Below are positions 20,790-33,830 of a stretch of DNA of 64,000 nucleotides, in pieces. Each line of letters starts with the position of its first letter. Position 1 is the stretch's first letter. Under the pieces are notes generated by a model. It had not been told where the DNA came from, ran no database searches, and saw only the letters and a list, made by a program, of their open reading frames with translations. A program made the translations under genes and the position numbers. The stretch comes from Rhyzopertha dominica. Taxonomy: Eukaryota; Arthropoda; Insecta; Coleoptera; Bostrichidae. Where the stretch lies: contig QCXZ01000086.1 of NCBI GenBank assembly GCA_025024175.1, forward strand, positions 62,001 through 126,000, written 5' to 3'.

Positions 20790-23700
20790 TTATACAGTTG
20801 GAGTTTTGCATTGAGAACAATTTTCCATGGCATCCTGGAATTCTTCTATTTGCAAAGTCATTTCGAAGAAGTTGTACTTGTCATGAATATTTTTAGTGGC
20901 TTCGATTAAAATAATCTGAGGATTGACACCAGGATCTGCAAAAATACACATTTAAATTCTCTGATCATCGTTACAGTTAAAATGCATACTTATCGCTAAA
21001 TGTGCTGAGAGCGCCAGCTTATCCAAGGTTAAAGCCCAGATCCTCAGATTATGTACACGCTTCACCCCTGGGATGTTCAACAAAATATTCATAACATCGT
21101 TGAAATCTATCCCTTTGGGCCTGCCCTCCATCAGCACCAGTAGTGTATCTTTTATTATATTTAGCGTTGTTATCACGACTAAAATCGAAAACAGAAATGT
21201 GCAAAGAGGATCCACCAAGCTCCATTCCGGCTGAAAACCATCATATATGAGTATAATACAGCAGAACAAGAGAAAAGTTAAGAACCTTCAAGTAAATAAC
21301 GATTGCGGCCACTAGGACGCCCATGCTTTGTAGGAAATCCCCGAGAACGTGAATGAAAGCTGCACGAACGTTCACGTTAGGCTCTGACGAGCCTCCTCCA
21401 TGGGAATGTCCATGCCCTCCTCCACCTCCATGAGAATGTCCGTGTCCTCCATGCCCATGGCCATGTTGATGCAAAGATGCACCCATTCTGGAAATTACCA
21501 TATCATTTACAGAAATCTATTTGTGCAAAATGTAAAATATCAAAACAGAATGTAATTTTAATTCACTCTTTCTTAATATCCAAATGGGGAAATCCCACAG
21601 TCAGAAAGAGAGAGACAATTTTCCTAATCGGATCTAGCGCACTCTGGCGAACAAACTTGATACTAGCAAATTCTGATGATGGTCATCCCATTCAAATCAT
21701 GCAAATGAATTTTTCTTCCATAAGATATGCACAGAGAGTTAAGTAAATATTTCATAATAAAAGTTAAATTGGTATTTTGATTTTAGTTTCTGCAGTGAAA
21801 CATAAAAATAGTACATATTTAAATGATACACAGTAAAACATGAAATGGAAATAGTGAAATCAAAAATTCTGCTCCAATAATGTAAGCAATGAACATAATC
21901 CCTAGTAGCTGAGTAAGGTTTTCTAATCTATCTTTTTCATGTAAATTTTGAAACTAATTAATTTAAAAGTGACACATCGCTATTTTATTAAAATATGTTC
22001 TCATTTCTCATGTACAATTTTTTGGAACATTATATGACACTACCTATTTATGTTTTTTATGAAAGAAACAAATTATGTTTGTTTACTTAAGTTGCACTAT
22101 TTTTGTGCAAAATTGTTGACAGGTTTCATTTTTTTTCATATTCTTATAGCATTTTATAGGTAATTTAAATATGCAAAAAAGGTACGTGGTCTCAGCAGAA
22201 AATGAACATTAGAGTAAAAAATTAGTATTGAATTTACAAAGTGCTTTGAACCTTGTGACGATTATGAAATAATAATATTAAGTAATTAGTTGTCAAAAAC
22301 GTGTTGTTGTTAAAAATTTGATGAGAAAAACTAAGACCAGTACAAACATGAGCTTATGTTGGTTAACAAACCTAATCCTTTTATTACCCTGTTATCTACA
22401 TACAGCAAGTTGTAAAAATAGAGTATTTAATTTGATAAAAATTATATAAATTAAAAATTTTAAATGTAAATTTCTCATGTAGGTATTGTACTTAGCTTTA
22501 ATAAAAATTACTAAAGGCCGATTTATTTATTTAAAATTGCCCCATTAAATATGGTGACACTTTGAAGTAGATGATTTTGTTAAGTAAAACTTAAGAGTAG
22601 GAGTTAGTCTAAAATGTTCAAAAATTAATACTACTGAAGTTAAAGAATTGTTAAGAAATCCTACTGTCCAAAAAGCCTTATAAACAAAATGTAAAAGAGC
22701 AAAATGTTAGTGAGATTACTAATAGTGCCATTCATTAAAAGTCTTTATTGCCGAATATTTGCAGTTAGGCAAGACCAGTAGTAATATAGTAAATTTTTAA
22801 TTTCAGTGCCCATGAGTGTAGTGGCATAGTGGATAGCAAAAAATTATAATTTTTAATTTGTATCTGAAAAAAATTCCATTTCAAATTTGCAAGTTATTTG
22901 ACTTGCATATTTATTTTAGAAACAAAACAGTAGGTATCTATCACTTTATGAAAGTGCATCGAAAATATTCCATATACTGTAATAAAAAAAAAAATTGAGT
23001 AACAAGCAGCTCATTTGCTTAACTTTTTATGGAATTGTGGAATTTTTTCATATTTTAATATCTAAAGCTTGATAAGGGGGTTTACAGGTTTGTTAGTATG
23101 CCGTTCAACAAAAGTTTAACCAGATAAAAAAAGGAGCGGGACTCTTACATTAAATTGATGAGCACCCCCAAGGCAGAGGTGATAAGCATGATTGTGGCAT
23201 CGATTTCAAAATCTTTGTTGATTATTCTCAAAACAGCAAGATAGACTAGAACTCCGGTGACCACCCATATCANCAGGACGGACGTGAGGGCACCAATAAC
23301 TTCGGCTCTGTACCAGCCGAATGACATGGTTTTTGTAGGAGGCCTCGTAGCCATCCACAAAGAAAATAATGATATCATGAAGCTGACGAAATCCGTAAGC
23401 AAGTGGGCAGCATCCGTTGCAACGGCCAAGCTACTGGATAAATAGCCACCTGTCGTAGAAAGAGCTGTGTAGTAAAATTGTGTGAGACAGTCTTAAATTA
23501 ACGAACCTATTACTTCGGCTATCATAAATACCACGCAAAGTACACTAGCGATGATTAGCTTTCGTTTGGCTTTTTTATTGGTTGTTATCTCTTTTTCCCG
23601 GTGACAGTGTTTGTTAACTGGAAAATAAACAGCGTAAAGTTATTATTTCAAATAATTGGGGTTTGCCTTACGCAAATTGGATGTATTGCTGTTCTCTTTG

Positions 23701-23960
23701 CCATGTTTCGTGATGTCTATTTTCAGCTTTGGTTCCATATCAATTTCTGTTTCCAATACTGTACAGCAACCAGTGCTGGGTTTCCCATGTACACAGTAAA
23801 TAACCGTTTTCGGTGAGTTATTGCTTCCATCGTTATATTGGCCGCCGCAATTATTTTTATTTTTGATCCTTACAAAATTAGAGTCAAAATTGGTAAATGA
23901 AGTACTGTGTTCAGCGTGTACTTACGATATTAGCGGCTTCTTCTCGTCGTCATCGTACAT
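20790..23960 (-). CDS. zinc transporter, ZnT2/3/8 (SLC30A) class, 7 exons, 410 aa
   Basis: Exons (minus): 23960-23926, 23868-23672, 23617-23507, 23449-23149, 21487-21286, 21230-20990, 20935-20790. All junctions are GT-AG and phases close exactly on 410 codons plus stop. This is a cation-diffusion-facilitator that exchanges protons for cytosolic zinc, loading vesicles. The conserved HCHRE lies at 81-85. The transport site is His130/Asp134 in TM2 (HLLTD) and His261/Asp265 in TM5 (HVLGD). A histidine-rich cytosolic loop, [14 protein letters not shown] and repeats, spans 221-247. The C-terminal domain ends CSQCKTPTV. The start ATG has A at -3. A single N at 23272 hits TM3. The first introns are short and the intron between exons 4 and 5 is 1.66 kb. 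Vesicular location follows the family. Confidence 0.92.
21490..23145. other. long intron of the zinc transporter
   Basis: 1.66 kb of AT-rich sequence between exons 5 and 4. No other gene or recognisable transposon is visible. Confidence 0.5.
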
Positions 23961-24744
23961 CTTGACCTGATGAGGGACGCGCAAAAACTTATCACGGCAA
24001 TCAAATGTCACGTCTAGAACCGTGTGCACTGTTTAGTTTTTTATGGAATGAGGTTGCTCGCTATTATTGCAGATTGCCAGAAACCGAACGTGTAAGACAC
24101 GATGGAGAAATAACTTCTGATATTATTGCACCCGACCCCAACATCACTTATCAGCTATCATTTGTTGTCGGCGCTCAAATAAATACACTTATTTACTTAT
24201 TTAGCAAAAACATCTAGGAAATAAATAGAAGTCAACAAAAAGCAAGGTGTGATTTCCATTCCCTTTTTAGATTCTCCTTATGAACAGTTAGCAATATTCA
24301 ATTATGCTGGAATAAGCAGTAAATAGTGAACCGTTATCAAATATTATTAGGTAACAACCACCGTGCCGTGCGCGCTTTTTAAACCATCTAATTCGAACTT
24401 CGTTTTTCGACTTAGACCGAGTTTCAAATGTACCGCCCAATACAACCACGTGATAGCGCCGCTGTAGCCATCTTTCTCCAAATCGTCTACTTTCAGGTAA
24501 TAATAAAGAGAGACACGTACCAATGGCACGACAGGTTCAACGGTCATACCTGTCAGTGTCAATTGTCAACAAGTCCTTTAACATGTAAAGTTATCTCTAG
24601 TGAATCATGTTTCCAAGCATTTAACGAAATTTGAGACGGTGTTTAACTACAATGTCCATTTTACACCGATACTTTAGAGGAGGGTACCTGGACAAGGTTA
24701 TGATATTTAAGGCAGCTTTCTGAGGCAAAAGTGGCATAAATGAC
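23961..24744. promoter_or_regulatory. shared intergenic region between divergent ZnT and Nkain
   Basis: 784 bp separate the divergent start codons of the zinc transporter (23960, minus) and Nkain (24745, plus), so both promoters must lie here unless either gene has upstream non-coding exons. GC-richer sequence at 24340-24480. No TATA box is convincing on either strand. Confidence 0.4.
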
Positions 24745-26858
<2,114 letters not shown>

Positions 26859-27003
26859 GTAAGTATCACACATTAGCGACACATAACTCATTCATGGGAT
26901 TCAGCAATAACACTATTAGTTTGAACACTAACACAAGTAGTTCTTGATTATAAGACCCATTACGCACACTTATAATCAGGAGTCATTGTTGATATGCTTG
27001 CAG

Positions 27004-27044
27004 TTGATTTCATTGGTGGATTTGATCCGCAAACTATTTGGTAA
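27004..27044 (+). CDS. NKAIN: NKAIN alternative tail 1 (short, conserved)
   Basis: After acceptor TTGCAG the exon completes the split codon and reads FDFIGGFDPQTIW then stop (27042-27044). FDFIGGFD is the conserved C-terminal motif of NKAINs from flies to vertebrates, giving a 184-residue protein close to the usual length. A donor-like GTAAGT overlaps the last codon at 27041. Splicing it onward would place either downstream acceptor out of frame and end within 1-13 residues, so all outcomes give a short tail. Confidence 0.7.
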
Positions 27045-27519
27045 GTTCACGACATGTAGAATGCAGCTTGTATGTTAGGACATTTCACTAAGTCATGGCG
27101 CACCAATTAACAAAACTGTGCATGTCGCAAATACAGTAGGCACTGAGTTATGTGAACTAAGATAAACAACGGGCGTGCACAAAATCAAATTGGTTGCATA
27201 ATCAAAAGTTTTTGAGATAAATTAGAAGTCTGGCAACGCCCCAATTTCGGATGTCATCAAGATTGATCAGTCAGAATACGAATCAGCACCAACTCAAGTG
27301 AGATCTTGGCTCCTAAGCATTGGATTGACTTCGTTTGTTCTCTTGATGGTAGATTATTATCTGTAGGTGTTCCCAAACTTTTTTTGAAATAGGGTTACTT
27401 CCTTGTCACTTACTATAATGGTACATTTATTTTGTATGTTTACTTTTGTAGATAGTTGACATAACTGAGCACCTGCTGTAGATTCTTTCGTAGTATTTAG
27501 TGTTTTTATATTTTTTCAG

Positions 27520-27845
27520 TTAATTACTTGGGTGGAGATGGTAAAGGTCCTCAGCATTTGTTATTGAAACCAACGTATGTTGACAGTTGTAACACCATTA
27601 ATAGTTTTACCGCACGGCCTAACAGTAATTGTGGTGATGAGGATTTGTCGGATTTTCAATCTTTACTAAACAAGAAACGTATCTATGCGAAAAATCCCGC
27701 AATGGGCGCACCCAAGTCTAAGTTGAATGTTCGCTCAGATTTGATACGTGCGTCTACTGCCTCTAAGTCAGAGGAAAGACTTTATTCCGATACAGTATTT
27801 CCATTAAACAGAAGGCCTAGATCATTACATGCTGATGCTTTTTGA
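27520..27845 (+). CDS. NKAIN: NKAIN alternative tail 2
   Basis: Acceptor TTTTTTCAG precedes 27520. In phase with exon 5 it reads FNYLGGDGKGPQHLLLKPTY and continues 108 residues to stop at 27845, for a 279-residue protein. The polar, serine- and arginine-rich tail (ending RRPRSLHADAF) is cytosolic, with no known domain. The start, F-x-Y-x-GGD, loosely mirrors the FDFIGGFD tail, suggesting an old duplication of the terminal exon. AATAAA follows at 28035-28040. Confidence 0.8.
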
Positions 27846-28034
27846 GACTGATCTTGATGTAGCTAATTTTTTTCTTGCCCTGTAACCTGTAGTCAGGATT
27901 TTTCAAGCTTTAATTTTGTTATACGACGCATGTTATACACTTAACATATATATTTTATTCAATTGTTTGCTTTTGCATGTTATTTTTTAGTCAGTATTCA
28001 TTTAGCATGCAAATTTGTTGTAGGTGTTATAACT

Positions 28035-28040
28035 AATAAA
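28035..28040 (+). terminator. poly(A) signal after NKAIN tail 2
   Basis: AATAAA about 190 bases after the stop of the second terminal exon, consistent with that exon ending its own transcripts. Confidence 0.5.
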
Positions 28041-28044
28041 CATT

Positions 28045-29550
28045 TTTTAATGTACTAGTTTGGTTTTCTTTATGCCTACGCTTGTGGTTTTGCTTTTAAT
28101 TACGCACAGTTTCATTCTTTTGTCATGGGAACAGCACTGGGGAAAGGGACATCCATGTGTAATCTCCACTTTTAGGGAATATCTGAAATTAGTGGATACT
28201 ATTACATGCTTTAAATATGTGAAAGGTTTACTTTAAAAATATTTAGAACTTAAAATCTAATTCAAATGCATTATTAATCATGTTACCAGCGCTGGGTCTA
28301 TAGCAATCTTGGTGAGCTATAATATCTCAAAACAGCTGTACAGGATGGACACATGATAAATGGTAAGAGATGGAAAAAAATGGGCCATTTCTATTAATAC
28401 CTGCCGTTTTTTGATTACGGAAATAGTTATTAAAAAAAAATAATGTAATACCATCACATAATATATATTTTTTAAATTCAATGTCTATCTGCCTATAATA
28501 TGGTTCACATGTTCTAATAAATTGTTAAGTATTCCTTTGAGTTGTATGTATACACACATATTTGTCAAATTTAACGTACATTCTCTTTCATTTTTGTTAT
28601 AACAGGTCACATTGTATCAAAATATTCTTGTTAATTGTTTAAAAACTGTATTAATTTTTTACCAAACTCCTCACAAAATTCATTCTTAATTATGCTCAAG
28701 AGTTATGCAGTAGTTATTCATTAGCTAGTGTTCATTAGTAATTTTATTTTATCCTATATTCTGCAATCACAATAAAAGCTGTCTATCCTGTACACTATTA
28801 GGGTGTAAGGTAACTTTCAAAATGGATCCTGTATTGATTGACTAATACTAGGAACTAGTAGAACTGCAGACAGTTTGTTACAAAGTGCTAATGTTATGAA
28901 AGCAGACGAAAGTGCTGTTCACATGCATGTTAATGGAAAGGTGCACCATATACATCGCAATATCAATGGCTTCAATGCAATAGCTCATATCTGCACTAAT
29001 TTGATTATGTGCTAAACATGGTAAACTAAAACCTATGGGATATATTTTTAATGCCAAAATGATGCACGGAACAACTGAAAATGGCTACTGCTGATGTTTT
29101 AGTCATCACTGAAAAAAGATTGGTCGCAAGAATACTGCAGCAAGTTTTTGATAATAAGTTTTTAGTAATAAATGATTGCTGAATGAATTATTTTTGAATG
29201 CATGTACAGTCAATTTTATAGATAATGAGACACACCCAGACCAGGCAGTCTCTATTCGTGAAATCGACTGTATAGAATATTTCAACATTGCCAATTTAAT
29301 ACCACATGCACTGTGACATGTCAATTTTGAGATTAGGTATGGCTTGGTTTTTATCCAGTCGATACACGTGACAGCAAGTAACTTCATACTAACTAAAGAC
29401 GTAAATTTAAAGTTCTGTCAACAGCGGTATAGATTTATTTATTTTCTAGTGGATATAAAAAAATTCAAATAATTAAAATAAAATTCGGCATGTACATTAA
29501 TTTCCACTTAGACTTGATATGAGCTATTCCATTGACATCGTCGATACATT
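28045..29550. other. NKAIN intron, no other gene seen
   Basis: AT-rich sequence between the second and third alternative last exons. A minus-strand open frame at 29106-29387 has no recognisable features. Confidence 0.4.
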
Positions 29551-29560
29551 GTCATGCCAG

Positions 29561-30318
29561 TGCCAATAATAACCCAACTGTTGTCCACAGCGTCACGTAA
29601 ACCAGCACGAAAAAATACTAAACGCATGTCGCTGTACTCGATCGAGTTTAGCCCTCAGGTGGACAGTCGTCCCGGTGACAGTGACAGTCAAGATTACGAG
29701 CACGAACAACCAGCAGCCGTTTCTCCAAAGCCGATGACGCCAAGGCGGGTCAAAAGACGCAGTGTGATGCAGCGTGGAACTACGAACAGGCACAGCACGA
29801 ACAGCAGGCGACATTCGACCGCACGATCGTCCACTCGCAGCTCACGCCGACACACACAGAATCCTGTCACCCGACTGCTGGAGCAGCAGCAGAAGGTGCA
29901 GGGTTACGACAGTCCGAATAGTCCGTCTCCCATCGAGCCAATTCCGAGCTACTACAACTCGGCTTCGAGCAGCAACCTCGTCGCGCCACGCAGCAACTGG
30001 CAGAGCAACGGGCATGCCAACCCGACATATCAGCAGTCGTCGATACAGTCGCTCAACGAGCCAGATGATTTAGACGAATTGTACAATAATAGACCGGCGT
30101 CGGTTAGGTCTAGCTATTCGAACTTTCACGGTACCCGNGCTATAAGTTACGCAGCTGCTAAGCCGTCTTATCATGGACATGCCACGCCTCAAGTGCCGCA
30201 GAAGAGGAGTGGCAATCCTTATCGGCAGAGTCTCAGGTCGTCCGCTTTCATGAACAGCGGACCACCCGCTTATAGTTCACAGGGACAGGCTTGTATAGAT
30301 TCAGAGACTGCGATTTAA
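29561..30318 (+). CDS. NKAIN: NKAIN alternative tail 3 (long basic, Ser-rich)
   Basis: After acceptor GTCATGCCAG (AG at 29559-29560) the frame, in phase 1 with exon 5, reads LPIITQLLSTASRKPARKN and runs 251 residues to TAA at 30316-30318, giving a 423-residue protein. The tail is cytosolic and highly basic: SRRHSTARSSTRSSRRHTQN at about 29804-29863, then a Ser/Pro/Tyr/Asn-rich low-complexity stretch to the end. GC content is higher than the flanks, as for real coding DNA. An in-frame ATG at 29554 lies within the acceptor region and is not needed as a start. One N at 30136. Its function is unknown; such tails often anchor scaffold proteins. Confidence 0.8.
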
Positions 30319-30755
30319 TTTATTGCAATATTAAGGCCACTTTGTGATATTAAGAATGTAGTTCAGTTATCGTTTTTTTCGTTGCGGTATGAGTTTGAAC
30401 ATCTGAATACATTTTAGACGGTGGATTCAAACTCACTCAATATTCACCTAGTATAGTTTTCGTGAAGATAAGTTGCAATCTTTTTTTTTCTTTACAAAAC
30501 ACGCAGAGAGAGCAAGGCTGTGATTTTTTAATCGCTATGGTCATTTGCAATCAGAGCAATTAACATTATTATGGATGTATGTTTTAGTACTTGCCATTCA
30601 TGAATATGACTAGTGTATATGACAGGATAAACAATTGCCACAGACATTGTTCACTTGCATTCACTAATTAGCAAACAACATCTGGTGCAACATAATCATT
30701 TTTGTGCCTTCACAGACAATCAATAGATGGCGTTGCATGCACTTCATGCAATTAA

Positions 30756-30761
30756 AATAAA
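30756..30761 (+). terminator. poly(A) signal after NKAIN tail 3
   Basis: AATAAA about 440 bases past the long-tail stop codon. Confidence 0.4.
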
Positions 30762-30879
30762 GTTCAGTGGTTATGTTATATAAATAAATCTCTTTTTTGG
30801 AGGGGAATGAAATATTGTTATGCATGATTTATTTGTTCAAAAGCAGCAATCGTTTTTTTCTTCCTCTGTTGTTTTATAA

Positions 30880-31040
30880 TTTCCAATATCTGCATTGAAA
30901 GTTCCCTTAGCCTGTTTTAAACTAAGGACTCCTTGTAGTATATGTTCAACAGAGTTGGTCCCAGTATTGATCCCTGTGGAGCACTGCATGTTATGTTCAT
31001 CTTGGTTGGTTCTCCAACTTTGAGCATACATCTTTATGTT
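30880..31040 (-). mobile_element. LINE reverse transcriptase fragment
   Basis: On the minus strand a short stretch reads KMNITCSAPQGSILGPTLLN, the universally conserved RT segment (G.PQGS.LGP.L) just before the catalytic box. Nothing else of the element is intact. Confidence 0.6.
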
Positions 31041-31509
31041 CCGTTCCAATTATATGCTCATGCAGATTTTTTTTGTTGCTTTTTTGTCCCACGTTTTAAG
31101 CAAGTTTAATGTTTTTTCACCAATTCACTTTTGACATGTTTAGGTCACATATGAATATGTATCAGAACGACATTGCCTGTGGCATATATAAGCCCATTGG
31201 ACAGTTATAATCGAGATTTTTGGGAGATAAAAATAAAACATTTGGGAGAAAATAGATAAACTGTGAATCATTGAACACACTCAGTCAGACTTCATTTGCA
31301 TCAGATAATTGACTGTTCAAATAAAACAGTGACACAGATTAATGAATCTGTTTGTATTACAATGTTTCGTAATTATTTCTAATTGTGATATTCATGTTTG
31401 AGCAAACGAATTGTTTTGTATTGTGATAAAAAAATCATATTCAGGAACACGTGTTTCATGAATCTGATGTAGCCAGTGATTTCAAATTAAATGTATAATC
31501 ACTGGTTGC

Positions 31510-31790
31510 TGCTAGGGTTGGTATAGTATCGATAATACCCTAAGTATCAAAGGTATTGATGTAGAGAAAATATTAAATATGTCAAAAGTATCTATCGAAG
31601 ATGTTCCACTGTGTGTTCTGTGTAATCAATAGTTAAATTATTAAATATTGCAAAAATTTCGATTATGTTATTTCAGTACTTCGACATTTTCAATAAATTT
31701 AATACTTCAGATACTTTTAAGTACTTTCTGTACTTTTAAATACTTTCGATACTTTGAGTAAGTATCGATCCTTTGCCTATCCGTAGTTGC
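31510..31790. repeat. AAGTATCGAT-rich element, possible hAT-type MITE
   Basis: Starts GGTTGGTATAGTATCGATAATACC and ends with many degenerate copies of AAGTATC/GATACTT up to GTAAGTATCGATCC (31758-31772). The motif recurs in both orientations, so the ends can partly pair. The pattern recalls the TIR/subterminal repeats of hAT-family elements, but no transposase is present and I cannot fix a target duplication. Confidence 0.35.
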
Positions 31791-31799
31791 AGCTTGTTT

Positions 31800-33700
31800 A
31801 TTTGCTGTATCCTTGTGTTTGTTACTGTGATTGCACATACACTCATCTGTTTTAGTAATACTTTTGCGGTTTCAACCAAGATGGAGGTGATTATTCATTT
31901 GCATGTCATATCCATCATGCCTGTAAAAGATGAGACTGCTCAAAAATGTAGGAATGTTAGTGTATGTCTACAAAAGCTGTGTTCATATCGCGGTAGTTTG
32001 TAGTTGAATTTGATATCGTAAACATATACGAATATGCTGTATTTCATTAGCACCAAAGTATTATTTTTAGCTATTTTTTTGTAATGTAATGTGTAAAATA
32101 GCGCTGGACTACTGGACAGTTTATTAATAAATTTTTTATGGAAGTTTAAAGTTTTTTAGTGCTACATGAAAAACGTAGCTTAATTTAATGGCGTATTTAG
32201 GTTCCACATGTCTTCAGATCAAAGCCTGAAAAACGAAGAACATAACATTATAAAGTAAACTCGAGACATTTTTATGCTGAAAAAAAATTNTGCAATGGTA
32301 AGTACTTAATCAATATATATTTCTTTAGTATATATAATAAATAATGAAATTCCTTGCAAGGATTGTTTTAAGTATTCAAAATAGGTTTTTATTNTGCAAA
32401 AAATTATTTTGACTCGATTTTGTGCTTAATGTAACATCAGTATATGATGAGGATGCCCAGTTTTTGCCTGGCAGATTGTAACAAAATTGGCAGATCATAT
32501 AATTAAATTTTGTGCAAGAGATTTTTAATGCATTGTGTTTTTATAAGTGAGATATTGCTAGTTGTGTTGTGGGCAGAAGATGCTGCAATAGTCGCTTTTT
32601 AGTAAAGAAGGATAGTTATTATATTTTATTATTTATTATTTATTATTACCAAATAATTTTCTGGGCACAAATTTAATCAGCAGATGTCTGAAATCATCCA
32701 ATAAGTATCCAAATTCACCCAAGGAAGATAGAAACATTATAAGACAGAAAGATTTTGAAAATAGAAGTAATGTTTCTTCGATGTATTGGAAGATATGTCA
32801 AATTTTAACATTTGTAATTTTTCTCAAAATACTTTCATTGAGCAAAATTTGTCGATCTGTATAGGTATGACTTAATTTCATTATTGCTCTTTAAAAAGTT
32901 GTGTTTTGTTTTTTTGTTTAAAGAATACAAAGAAGTTTTAATGAAATTTTGTCTACAAATCTTTAGCTTGGCTTTAATTTCATGCTAATAGTATTTTTTT
33001 ATGTCGCAATCGCAAAAAAATTATTTTTTGTGGTAAGTAGTACCTACCTTTTACTTGTTATCTACATTATAGGAGTATGGGTAAACAAAAATATTTTGTT
33101 TTATATAAGGAAAAATTAAATCTTTTATAGAATACTTGAAAATGGCCTTTTTTAAATTGGTTTTGTATGATAATTTATAGGGAATCCTAATCATTTTGCA
33201 CGTTTTTGCCAACAAACTTTACTGTATACTTTGTTGTATAACTTCCGGGGTTTTTACTGTAATAATCCAATATTTATCTAAGGTTGGGTGCATACGCTAT
33301 GTATATTAACTTCCCATAAATTTGGTCTTTAGTTACGATTGTTATAATATCAGAAAAAGTTAGCCCGCGTAATTTAATGTATGTTGTTTATTATTTGCAA
33401 GTAGCTGTAGCAAATATAAAAATCTTTTAGCTGTTTAAGTTTCTTGCGTATCTGGCCTATGCACCAAGATTAGAACTAGATTTGATTGCCGTGTTTGCGA
33501 TTAATCAAAATTATCCCATTAACTAATCAGAGTATAGACAACCTTGACACAACCTGAACTGCTGAATGAAAATAAAACAGTAAAACTATTCCATATAGGA
33601 TATATGACCGAAATCAAGTTGTTAATAAGAACAACAGCAAAAAATGTAGCAAATAGCAATAAGGTATTGTGATTTCTGATTATACGGCTGGTTTGTAATC
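31800..33700. other. intergenic between NKAIN and glutaminase, nothing recognised
   Basis: AT-rich. Contains an ATTT/ATTA simple-sequence stretch at about 32615-32650 and single Ns at 32290 and 32394. The glutaminase promoter must lie near 33.5-33.8 kb, but no TATA box stands out. Confidence 0.4.
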
Positions 33701-33830
33701 GCATTTGTTTATGGCACACTATGGTACGACTCGCGCGAATTTTTCAAACACGAATGCTGTCGGGTCTCTGGATTCACGCGCGCAGTTGTCACATGCTGGT
33801 TGTGGCCGCTATATTGATCATCTTGCCGCT

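Noticed and set aside
27235..27366. 44-codon plus-strand frame in the NKAIN intron ending in a hydrophobic segment (SWLLSIGLTSFVLLMVDYYL then stop)
   Set aside because: It looks like a membrane tail, but the preceding acceptor is purine-rich and its phase gives an immediate stop when joined to NKAIN exon 6. No other exon was found to pair with it.
33711..33830. Upstream in-frame ATG extending glutaminase by 40 residues
   Set aside because: Poor start context (T at -3), and the extension is not presequence-like; the ATG at 33831 gives a typical mitochondrial targeting start. Not fully excluded.
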